Source: Diphasiastrum complanatum
Lineage: Eukaryota > Streptophyta > Lycopodiopsida > Lycopodiales > Lycopodiaceae
DNA: 64,000 nucleotides
Direction: 5' to 3'
NCBI GenBank assembly: GCA_029204225.1
Contig: CM055100.1
Coordinates: 22,881,810-22,945,809, forward strand
Shown in pieces: positions 1 through 10,800 of the stretch. The notes beneath the pieces were generated by a model. That model was not told the origin of the DNA. It worked only from the letters and a program-made list of their open reading frames with translations, and ran no database searches. Each line of letters begins with the position of its first letter. The stretch's first letter is position 1. A program made the translations under genes and the position numbers.

Positions 1-156
1 CTCTACGACAACAAAGAAAAATCAAAGAAGCAATTTAAGCCTAAGAGGGAGTCCAATCAGAGGCTGGATTGTGACTAGCAAGCAGAGGGAACAAGCAAAG
101 ACAACTGGAAGACCAAAGGGAGGTCCAAACAACAAGGTGCAGACAAGAAGACTTGT

Positions 157-600
157 GTGAGATGCAAAAGAGACGGTCATATAGTAGATACCTACTGGGT
201 CAATCCCAAGATTGTGTGTATCCATTGCCATAAGAAGGGTCACGCAGCCATGGATTGCCGCCAGAACCCGAGAAACAAGTCAGCACAGAACAGACAAGAG
301 AACATCAATAGTTCATCCTATGTCGAGGACCCCGAGAGCTCAAAAATGGGCAAAGAAAGAACGAACAAAAATTGTTCGATCGCCTATATCTATGAAGACA
401 TGTGTGCAGCATCAACATCTGACACACATGAGGTGATCCTATATTCAAGAGCCACCTCACACTTTGTGACATCAAGACGAATCATGTCTGATTCCAGAAG
501 TGTAGATCCTTCAAGATTCATAGTTCTTGGAGATGGATCTAGACGTCAAGTGAACGGTATTGGTTCACTATGGCTCAACACAAACAGCAGAGACAGATGA
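157..600 (+). pseudogene. Copia gag zinc knuckles and protease fragment
   Basis: The frame shows two nucleocapsid-type knuckles. The first, CVRCKRDGHIVDTYW, has lost its last Cys to Tyr; the second, CIHCHKKGHAAMDC, keeps the full C-x2-C-x4-H-x4-C pattern. Further on, ATSHFVTSRRIM followed by FIVLGDGSRRQVNGIGS matches the copia aspartic protease region, but the catalytic D-S/T-G triplet reads YSR, so the protease is inactive. The 5' part of gag lies to the left, where the frame is degraded and then leaves the window. Confidence 0.8.
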
Positions 601-618
601 CTCGAAGACATTCTGTTT

Positions 619-1626
619 GTGCCTACTCTGCAACAAGACTTGCTCTTTGTAGCAAGAATAGCAGATGCAGGGATGTGTGTGACATTTTTTGACGAAGCAT
701 GCAACGTGATTGATGCCAGTACCAGTACTCTCATTGCTCAAGGCCGAAGGAAGGGAGCCCTATATCATCTGAAGATACGCCTACCTGCAGATCAGGTGCA
801 TCAGACTCAACACAACTCGCTAGATACTCTGTGGCACAAAAGACTCTGCCACATGAACTCAATGGCAAACCATCATGGAGCGATAACAGGGGTTAACATC
901 TCGAATGCAACCAATTCGACCACCTGTGATGCATGTTTGAAAGGCAAGATGTCACGCACACCATTCATTAAAGACTCCTGCAGAACGACAAAGATTCTGG
1001 AGCTAGTGCACTTTGATAGAACGACAAAGATTCTAGAGCTAGTGCACTCTGACATCTACAGACCATTCAGCGTGATCTCAGTAGGAGGTTCAAAGTATTA
1101 TATAACCTTCATTGATGATTATAGCAAATTTGCCAGAGTGTATTTTATTCAGAATAAATCTGAAGCACTTGATAAATTCACATGTGAATTGGACTGAGAG
1201 ATGTACATGAAGCAAAGTGAAGCAGATCAGAATAGATCGAGGTGGCGAATACATCTCAAATCGCTTCATTGACTTCTGCAATGATCGTGGCATCATCATA
1301 GAAGAACTGCAGCCTACACACCGCAGCACAATGGTGTTGCTGAACGAAAGAACAAGACCCTGATGGAAGCAGCCAGATGCATGATGGGCTATTCAAAGGC
1401 TCCAAGGGCACTGTGGGCTGAAGCAGTAGCTACAGCCGCATACATCCAAAACAGAACATGCAAGTCTGGTGTCCCGCACACGACACCACATGAGCTATGG
1501 TGGGGTAGAAAGCCCAACCTGTCTCACGTCAAAATCTTTGGCTGTGCAGCTTATGCACATATTCCTGATAAGCTTCGTAAGAAGCTTGATGAAAAGCTGA
1601 GGAGAGATTTTTCTGGTAGGTTATGA
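619..1626 (+). pseudogene. Copia GAG-pre-integrase and integrase remnant
   Basis: LWHKRLCHMNSM and CDACLKGKMSRTPF form the HHCC-type zinc-binding region that precedes copia integrases. HSDIYRPF and YYITFIDDYSKFARVYF are the start of the DDE core. After a stop at 1197 the core resumes in another frame with HNGVAERKNKTLMEAARCM, which carries the catalytic Glu region, and LWAEAVATAAYIQNR. A 36-bp stretch encoding RTTKILELVHFD is tandemly duplicated at 983-1054. Frame breaks at about 1197 and 1260-1330 show that the gene is not functional. Confidence 0.85.
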
Positions 1627-1654
1627 CAACAACTCGTCATACTACAGAGTCTAC

Positions 1655-2276
1655 ATGCCAAACACGAACACTGTGAATACAGTGAGAGATGTCAGATTCG
1701 ATGATAGCAGGACAATGGCCAATGACGATCCTGTGTCAGCTACAAAGTTCTGGAGAGACAATACTATGACCTGCTGCCAATGTCAGAGGGAGCAGAGGAT
1801 GAACACGAAAACAAAGATTTTCGAGTCGTCTCCCATTCGAACAACGAATCTAATGAAGAAAGATTCGAGAGGAAGCCTGCTGCTGCAGTTCCTTTAAACC
1901 AAAATGGTTTCAGACCAAGCAGAGCAGACAAGGGCAAAGGCATAGTTGTTCCAAGAGGATCTCCCAGAAGGTCGACAAGACACCAGCAAGATATGTGGCA
2001 GGCAACTCAGCTTCCACATCAGAAGAGTTCTACGGGTTCAGTGGCGAACCACAGACTTTCGAGGAGATGATTGAAGGTCTAGAAAAGGACAGATGGATCC
2101 AAGCCATGAATGAAGAAATGGAGTCCATGAGGAAAAACCAGGTATGGACGTTGGAGCCATTACCACATAAGCGCAAGACTGTCAAATGCAAATGGGTCTT
2201 CAAGCTCAAATACGGACTAGACGGGAATGTGAAAAAATACAAGACAAGACTGGTAGCGAAAGCCCAAATGGGATGA
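1655..2276 (+). pseudogene. Copia linker and start of reverse transcriptase
   Basis: Several short frames cover the variable integrase-RT linker. The frame 1995-2276 then carries the conserved RT N-terminus: WIQAMNEEMESMRKNQVW, followed by KCKWVFKLKYGLDG and YKTRLVAKA. It stops at 2276 before the catalytic YVDD box, and nothing downstream restores it. Confidence 0.75.
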
Positions 2277-2597
2277 CTTTCTCCCATCGATATTTTTTGA
2301 CCCAAATACGACCCTGGCATCATAGAAAGTTCAAGACCAACTGCCGTGGCCGGAGTGTATTATAGAGCAGCTTTACTCGGCGATCCATGACCAACAAGAT
2401 CTCAGACCTGGATTAATCAGTTTTGGTTAACGGGCGTCCATTAGTCCTTCTACCTTACAAGGACAAGAAGAGCACCAAGCGATTGGAATTCATGGAAGAG
2501 GTCACATGATACATGATCCAACAAAGACGCGCCAAACGCAGCCTTTACTAAGCCACCATAGTGCCGAGGCACCGACACTACTTCAAGCCGTGAGCCC

Positions 2598-3361
2598 TGT
2601 TGGGGGTATTCTCATATAAATAGATAAAATATTGAAATTAGTAGAAATCAAATGCGAGGGTCGTGGCATCCTTGCATGCGTAAGCCCATGGCCCAATGAG
2701 CACTTGTAAATAATCTTTTTGAAATAAACTAGACTTTGGGCCATGTAATTAGAAGTGATATTAGAGGCCAAAGTCTAAGTTAAGTTTAAGTTACTAAGTT
2801 TTTGAGTTAGTCAAAAGTATCGTTGATTGGGTTGTACGGAAACTCGCATGTCTGACACATGCAAAATCCGAGGGCACAAAGTCGCGAACGCTGAGATCAT
2901 TTCAATTTTTTTCTTGGGATTTTTGTCACGTATTGCTTCTTTGCGCGTCCTGTTTGCTCCCTCATCACCTCGACGTATGCGCGCACAAGAGCAATACTAC
3001 GACCATACATATCGCTTATGTGCACCGTTATCTCATTCACCACCGCTTCCTTCTTCGACCCTCGCACAAGATCAATACATCCATACATATTGCACCTCCA
3101 CGAGCCTCGTTAGCCTCCTTTGACCCCTGCTAGTATAACCTTGCACAAAACCGATACAAGCCACATGTCTAGGTTCAAATGGAACCAGAAGATTAAGAAA
3201 TATCAGAGATCCACTGAACTCCTGATACCAAGAGCCCCTTTTTACAGAATTGTCCGTGAGATTACTAGAGAGAATCTGGACAGTTTTGTTGAGTGGTCTT
3301 TTTGTGTGTTTGCTATAGATTACCGCGACTATTTTGTAAACTGAATCAATAGCAATTTCCA
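2598..3361 (+). repeat. Putative 3' LTR of the left copia element
   Basis: The stretch begins TGTTGGGGGTATTC directly after CTTCAAGCCGTGAGCCC, which looks like a decayed copy of the purine tract CTTCAAGAGGGAGC of the copia element in the tryptophan synthase gene. It ends near CAATAGCAATTTCCA. The 5' LTR is outside the window, so the boundaries cannot be tested here. Confidence 0.35.
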
Positions 3362-4580
3362 AAAGCAAAAAGGTTTAGTGCACATGAGCTTATTTTGACA
3401 AACATCTAGTGGCCTTCATTGCAAATTTAGAAAAGCATGAATTAAAGTTGAATAGATTTTTCTTGGCAACCTTTGTGAGAATGTTAATATCAAATCTCAT
3501 AAAATGGATGTATTCTTCTCTCGTACATGTAAAATTAATAATCGAACCTACAAATAGTAATAGTAAATTTGATGAGCATGTTCATTTAAACTCCCTACTC
3601 CCCTATTTAGGGTTGTAAAAAGTTTTTAGATGATGGAGCAAGCAAAGTGGGACATAAGTGGATCGAAAGAGCTAAGAAACATCGGCCAAATGAAAATAAC
3701 TTCAACAATGAATGCCGAAATTTTAAAAAACCACGATGACAATGTGTTGCAACATATAAGAAACCAAAACTACTTTTGTTAGGAATTTCCAATTCTACAA
3801 CAATAATTGTGTGACATGGCCTCCTTTGTCACAAGACCTTGAAAATGCAAATCACACTTCTCATGCATGCTTCTATATCAAAAACAAAGAGCAAGGAGAC
3901 AAAAAAAATAAGTTTTGATAAACTTTGACTAATAAAAAAAAGAACCTAAGAAAATTGATCTTAAAATAGCTATATCAGAAAACATTGACATGTTAATCGC
4001 AAATTTTTTTAATTAAAACAATTGTTTTCTATGAAGCAAAGCCAAAACTCTAAGAGTAAAGGATCATGTTAGCACTTTTTTTGGATATGTTTGAAGTGGA
4101 GTAAATCCCATTTTACTTCATTCCTTTCGAAATCATGGTTTCAGCTTTGTGGTTGAGTTGTTTTCCATGGAAATGAACCGTAAAGTGAAATGTTTAGCAG
4201 ATTATGAGTTGTGAAAGCGAGACATTACGAAATGTTGAAGTTCATAAAATTTTTCAAAAGCAGTTTACAGCTCACAGCTAAAAAAAATTTGCGCAACACA
4301 TTACACCTCACAAAAAGTCAAAATCTAAGAGTCACAAAAGTATTTTTAGCCGTAGCAATCGTGAGCAGTGATAGCAAACATGTGGCATTACGTCATTAGT
4401 TGAGAACATGTAGATTATAAACCATAGCACAGGTTGCAAACAGATTTGGATCTTAACCATCTATCTCTCTTTTGCTACGTCAGGTATCATTTATCCGATG
4501 ATGGGCTGCAACCTTGCAGCTAGATTCGTCGCCTCTAAACTCATCTTGCTACATGTACATGTAGTAGCCCACCTCCCCAT
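3362..4580. other. AT-rich intergenic stretch, no gene seen
   Basis: Only short, non-conserved open frames occur here. I see no recognisable TE domain, RNA gene or strong repeat. The right end is the distal promoter region of the tryptophan synthase gene. Confidence 0.5.
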
Positions 4581-4581
4581 G

Positions 4582-4606
4582 AACTATATATACCTAGTGC
4601 ATATAT
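4582..4606 (+). promoter_or_regulatory. Candidate TATA boxes of the TSB type-2 gene
   Basis: Two TATA-like strings, TATATATA at 4582-4589 and TATATAAG at 4599-4606, lie about 300 bp before the proposed start codon. They are followed by a CT-rich leader with TCTTCTTCTTCTTCG, which is common in plant 5' UTRs. A transcription start near 4630-4640 is inferred from position only. Confidence 0.45.
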
Positions 4607-4716
4607 AAGTATAATACAGCTGCCCTCACACGTTTGACTTGACTGCATAGCCTCTGTTTTGCTGTTTCGTGTTCACTCTACTCTAGTCGTCTCTTCTTCT
4701 TCTTCGCTGCAAGAGA

Positions 4717-4862
4717 ATGCAAACGCGAGAGTAGTTCCTGTGCTGTTGCTACGATCGCGATTGCTCCTCCTCCTCCACCTCGGCTATCTCGCCATAGCCA
4801 TGAAGAATTATTATAATCATACGATCTCGTCAAAGGTGCCCTCACGTCACCCAAATCTGTGA
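4717..4862 (+). promoter_or_regulatory. Two short upstream ORFs in the TSB leader
   Basis: Before the proposed start at 4898 the leader has two ATG-initiated short frames: 4717-4734 (5 codons plus stop) and 4800-4862 (20 codons plus stop). Both end before the main start. Whether they are translated or reduce main-frame translation is not known; this is a positional observation. Confidence 0.35.
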
Positions 4863-4897
4863 CGCGTATTTTCAGCAAGAGCTCTCATCTTTTCCCG

Positions 4898-7800
4898 ATG
4901 GCTCGCCAACACTTGCGTAGCCTTGGTCAGTATTGATTTCCACTCGTTTTTTATGCAGCTTCAATAATCATTTACTTCAAGAAAACTGCATTAAGCTCTT
5001 GTTTTTTCCGGATTTGGCTCTTGCAATCAGCCTTCTTATCAATGAGCGCCTCCGGCTATTGAGATTGTAACGAAGCTTCTACCTTCCGTCTTATGTTTTT
5101 CAGAATCTATTTCTTGCATCATTGAATGTTTTTCAGCCTTGATATTCGTCTGTCAAAGATAATCAGATTGTCTAGTAAACTAGCAAACGCAAACGAACAC
5201 TTGATCTATTTTAAAAATCATGTCCGATGGATCCAAGGACAATTATTCTTGGTTTTGCTGATTGTTTTTCGTAAGTTTGACAATGTCTTTGGCAGCATTC
5301 AAAATTTAATTTGTTCGAAGAGCCCCAAGCGTCGCGATTAGATTACACTATTAGTTGCAGTCCCGTCCCTGGCCTTTCAAAAATCCAAAATATGCATACT
5401 CTTCCAAATTTTGGCAAACATCACAAGTAATAATCTACTAAGAGACAGTTAGTGTTCAATCTTGAAATGTGGCTGTCGTAAACTATGAAGTTTGTTTTTT
5501 TTCCTGCTAGCCTAAACTACCAGTCTCGCATTAAACCTGAGTTTTTTGAAAAAGCTGGCATAAGTTGTGCCGTTTCCTTTACTATTGCGATTGGAGTCTT
5601 CTGCCTTCATGGATATAAGATACAAATTCTCGTGCCATTTATTCTGCTCCTTCCTGCTCTGCAGTTTACAGTTTCAGGGGAATCTTACAAAATAAGCTTA
5701 CTTGCCGCATACCAAATGCTCACAGCTATGGTGGACGTTTTGCGACACGAAACATAGCCACTATCGCATTGGAGCAGTCAGGGACAAAAACGATCCTCAG
5801 TGAAAACGATATCCCTCGTCAATGGTATAACATCATTCCTGATTTGCCTAGTTATCCTCCACCACCTTTGCATCCTCAAACATTACAGCCTTTACAACCA
5901 CAGGATTTGGCTCCCCTCTTTCCAGCTGCAATTATAGATCAAGAGACATCTTTGGAGAGATACATTGATATACCTACGGAGGTACTCGAGGTGTATCAGT
6001 TATGGCGGCCTACTCCTCTTTTCAGGTATAGGCTCGCTCTGAGAAGAGTTTTTTTTATTAGATTCAGTTTCATTTGACATTGTATACGCCTAATTTTTAC
6101 AGTTTAGCTAATAACACAAAGTGAAATCGGTGCAGAATCATTTCTATTCATAATATTTAAACGGAGCTTTCGCTAGCTCTAAACATGAAAGCTTAGTTTT
6201 CATCAAAAATGAAACTATAGTTTTATGTCTAATAAAGCTTTCGGTTATGTCAGTCTAGTCTAGCTTTCGGTTCTGTCAGTCTAGTCTAGCTTTCGGTTAT
6301 GTCACTCTAGTCTAGTCTTGTCTATACACTGACACATTCACTCGATGGACCACATTCATTATAGTCTAGGGAACATCATATTGATAGCCTCTGATGGAAA
6401 TGGTGAACTTCGGAAAGCCTTCGGCTTTTCCGGCTTTTCGCACTTTGTCTTTTTCAGATAAGTCAATTTTGCAATGCACACGTGTCGCACTTTTCGCGTA
6501 TTTCTCACTTTGGCTTTTTCGGAGAAGTCAATTTTGTAATGCACACATTTTTGCACGCTTGTTGCACTTTTTGCTTATTTCGCATTCTTCGGGAAATGGA
6601 ACCGAGGCGTAAATGGACAATGCGCGTATCAGAATGCAAGGAATGCAAAGTGGACAATGACAGGCAACTAGAAGTAGTTAGAGTTAATATAAGACGTTCT
6701 TTTAGTTACTACAGATTAGATTAATTATCTCTCTCCGTTCTTTATATATAGGATCAACGTGAGAGAGAAGGTTGTGTGTTAGTATATGATACTAGCTATT
6801 CGTAAGAAAGAGTAACTCTCTTGCGGTGCTGCGTTGTTTGAGAACCAAACAGTGCTCAAGTTTTGATGTAAAAGTCCATTAAGATAATATAGATGCAAGA
6901 GTGCATTCAATGCAGTATTTTGCAAGTGTTTTGTCTGAATGAATTTTCTCTTCCGCCCATTATTTCCATTGTCATGCAGTAAATCTGTAGTTGTTATCTG
7001 CTAAGTGTTGCAGAAGTAGATACTTGATAATTCTTGTTTCTACGCTTCCGCGTTCGTTTTCTATCCGTGGTATCAGAGCAGGTTCTTGGAGTGGAACTCC
7101 AAGACGGGCTAGAATGGCTTCCAACATTGCACAGAAGATCCCTGTGATTCTTGATGGATAGAACTATGGGCACTGGAAAAAGAGAACCATGATTCTCCTA
7201 AAAGGGGAAGGTTTATGGGGCGTCGTGGATGGCACTGAAGCCTAGAGAATGAAGTCATCAACGAATGGAGAAGAAAGGATGACAAAGTTGTTGCTCTCAT
7301 CACTTTGTCATTGACAGAAGAAATCCTAATGAATGTGGACGATCTTGATCACAGTCAGCAGATCTGGCAGAGCCTGCATGAAAAGTATGAAGCAAAGACC
7401 AAGACAGAGGTCTTGCGCCTGACAAACCAACTGTTCAGCTTAAACTGGGATGGTGCTGATCTTGATTCACATGTGAACAAGATGAGAGCCATTTTTGCCC
7501 AGCTAACAGCAGCAAGAGTGGAGCACAAAATACCCCCTGCACAACAGTTTATGTTTCTAATCAGATCACTTCCACAAGCCTACCAGTCATTAAGAACAAT
7601 CTTAATGCGATCTCTAGATATCACCTTTGATGATGCGGCCATGGCAGTCGCAGAGGAAAAGCTGATAAGACAGCAGGCTGAGCAGAAGGAGGAAGATGAA
7701 AGGGCCCTATTCATAATAGGAAAAAGAATGCTCAGCGAGGTGATTTCTCCAGAAGCAAGAACTAGCTCGAAGCAAAGAATGCAGGCAGTTTTAAGAAGCA

Positions 7801-10800
7801 GGACAAGAAGGATGTCACCTGCTATTGCTGTCAAAGGACAGGACACTATGGAAATGAGTGTTGGTACAATCCTAAGGCAAAGACCAAAGGAAGAATCCTA
7901 GGAAGGACAATGTACATGCAGCAGAATCCTCCTCACAACAAGAGGAGGACGCCAACACATTTGTGTTGACAGAGGGAGAAGGAAACACTACATATCTCAC
8001 ACAGACTAATTGTTCTAGTATAATAATTGATTCTGGAGATATTGTCCATGTCACATGCAAGAAGGAACTCCTGCAAAAGTTTCAGCCAAGCTGCACATCT
8101 AGATCTGTCACGCTTGGTGATGACAGCCAACACAAGGTGGAAGGAACTGGAATAATCCAGATGATGACACCAAATGGACACAGGGATCTGGAGGGGGCAC
8201 TATATGTGCCATCATTGAAAAAAGACCTGTTATTTGTCGCAAGAATGGCAGATCTAGGCATGAAGATCTACTTTGATCAGAACGAATGCAGAGTGCATGA
8301 CGGATGCTCTAACAAGGTCATTGTAACTGCACCCAGAAGGGGCAATTTGGACTAGGTCACAGATTCAGAAGGAGTGGGCATTGCATTGACTACCACCTCC
8401 TGTAACAGCGAATTAGAACTATGGCACAAAAGAATGGGGCATATCAACATGAGAATGCTCTATCAGATGACAAAGGAAGGTCTGGCAACGGGGGTGAATG
8501 TAACCCAACCACATCCAGATTTCTGTCAGATTTATGCTCTAGGAAAACAGAGCTGACATGCAACTAGAGCGAAGGCACCACTTGACCTGGTACACTCAGA
8601 TCTGTGTGGACCCATGGCGGTAGACTCAATATCAGGATCAAGATATTTTGTCACCTTCATTGATGATTACAGTCACATGACTGTGATTTATTTTCTGAAA
8701 TTAAAATCAGAAGTTTTTGCACAGTTCAAGTGTTGTCAGGCCTATGCAGAAAGGCAGCTACAGAGTAAATTGAAGGCACTACGATCTAATAATGGAGGGG
8801 AGTAAATTAGCAAGGAGTTCAAAGAGCACTGCAAAAAGGAAGGCATCGCCAGGCAGTACACCATTCCTTATGCCCCACAACATAACAGTGTGGTGGAAAG
8901 GAAGAACAGAACGCTAATGGATGCAGCCCGATGCATGTTGATTCAATCAGGTTAGAAACAGCACTAGTGGAAGGGCGTTACACGACAGTAACTCGACTAG
9001 TGAGAAGGTAATTGAGAATGTTGAGATAAGTCATATATGTGCAGACTTTTGTGGGATAACGGAAGAGCCAAAAACCTTTCAGGAGGCGGACCAGAGCAGT
9101 GAAAGTAAACAACGGCATCAGGCAATGCAGGAAGAACTGCAATCCATGGCAAGGAACAAAGCATGGGAACTGACAACGTTACCTACTGGAAGAAAGGCAA
9201 TAAGCAACAAATGGGTTTTTAAAAGAAAAACCAATGCAGCAAGTTCAGTGGTTCGCTACAAAGCCAGATTAGTGGCAAGGGGTTTCTCACAAAAGGAAGG
9301 GATCGATTATTTTGAAACCTTTTCTCCCACAGTAAAAATGGCCAGCATAAGAACACTCTTAGCATATGCTACGAGGTACAATCTGGAAACTCACCAGATT
9401 GATGTCAAAGCAGCATTCTTATATGGGAACATTGACGAAGAAATTTATATGACACAGCCAGAAGGCTTTGTAGATGAAGCTCATCTAGAATTTGTATGCA
9501 GATTGACTAAATGCATTTATGGATTGAAACAGGCTTCAAGAGCATGGCATAGATTGATCTTTACCTTAAGTCAATTGGAAAGCATGCTTTGCTATCAGAC
9601 TGTAATGTATATACAATCAGAGATGGTGACAACTTTGTATTCATGACATTGTTCGTTGATGATCCTCTGATGATAGGGAATTGCCTCAAATTGATCCAGA
9701 AAATAAGACTCAAATATATGATGAGTTTGTCATTTCAGATCTTGGCGAAGCACAGATATGTGTAGGACTGCAAATAGACAGGGACAGATGCAGAGGCACT
9801 CTCCACCTAACACAGGAGAAATGTGCGCTGAAGATTCTGAAGGATTACAAAATGACAGAGTGCAAAGAAAAATGCACTCCTATGGAAGCAGGAGCAAGAT
9901 TGACCAAGGATGACTGTCCGGAAAATGATACAGAGAAGGCTAGAATGGCAACAGTGCCATACCGGAACCTTATTGGCGGCCTCATGTACCTTGCGGTCTG
10001 TACAAGACCGGACATCGCTGTGGTTGTGTACTCACTCAACCATTTCGCTAGCAATCCTGGCGAGAAACATTGGAGAATGGCAAAGAGAGTTGTTCAGTAC
10101 ATTAAAGTTACAACAAGGTATGGCATAACCTTTAACAGTAATTCTGATTTTGAGTTACTTGCTTATAGTGATGCCACTTGGGCAAGCAGCACAGATGACA
10201 GTAAGTTTGTCTCTGGTGGATGTTTTGTGCTATGCAGATCAGTAGTAAATTGGGTATGCAAGAAGCAGACCTTGGTTGCACAATCCTCATGTGAAGCAAA
10301 ATATGTTGCTGCATCTAAAAATGCAAATGAGATAGTGTGGCTTCGAATGCTATTGAACGAATTGGGTAAGACACTGGTCGAGCCCACTATATTGAATATG
10401 GACAGCAAGTGCAATCCACCTCACCGAGGATCTTGTTTTTCACTCCAAAACCAAACACATTCCACTTAAGTATCACCATATCAGAGATCTGATTCAAAAA
10501 AGTGAGTTGATGATCCAATACGTTAAATCATCCGACATGATGGCAGGTATACTCCCAAAGCCTCTAAACAAGACTCTGTTTGAGAAGCACAGGGTCTCAA
10601 TGGGGATCAGATGAAGGTTTCCTTAGTTCAAGAGGGAGCTGATGGAAATGGTGAACTTCGGAAACCCTTCGGCTTCTGCGGCTTTTTTGGCTTTTTGCAC
10701 TTTATCTTTTTCGGATAAGTCAATTTTGCAATGCACACGTGTCGCACTTTTCGCATATTTCTCGCTTTTTCGGAGAAGTCAATTTTGTAATGCACACGTT

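Larger units (their letters stand above)
1..3361 (+). mobile_element. Degenerate Ty1/copia element, cut by the left window edge
   Basis: This is a Ty1/copia retrotransposon on the plus strand that continues to the left of the window. The order is gag zinc knuckles, protease, GAG-pre-integrase, integrase, start of reverse transcriptase, then a probable 3' LTR, which is the copia order (integrase before RT). The reading frame is broken by stops at about 600, 1197, 1626 and 2276, and most of the RT plus all recognisable RNase H is missing, so it is dead. The 2277-2597 stretch between the RT break and the LTR has no recognisable domain. The right boundary is inferred from a TG...CA pair and is uncertain. 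Confidence 0.85.

Noticed and set aside
5485-5757. 90-codon plus-strand ORF upstream of the TrpB2 exon
   Set aside because: It overlaps exon 2 of the tryptophan synthase gene in another frame and crosses a strong 3' splice site at 5664; it has no motif.
6236-6313. Short regularly spaced repeats as a possible CRISPR-like array
   Set aside because: The units are contiguous without spacers and the genome is a plant; it is a minisatellite.
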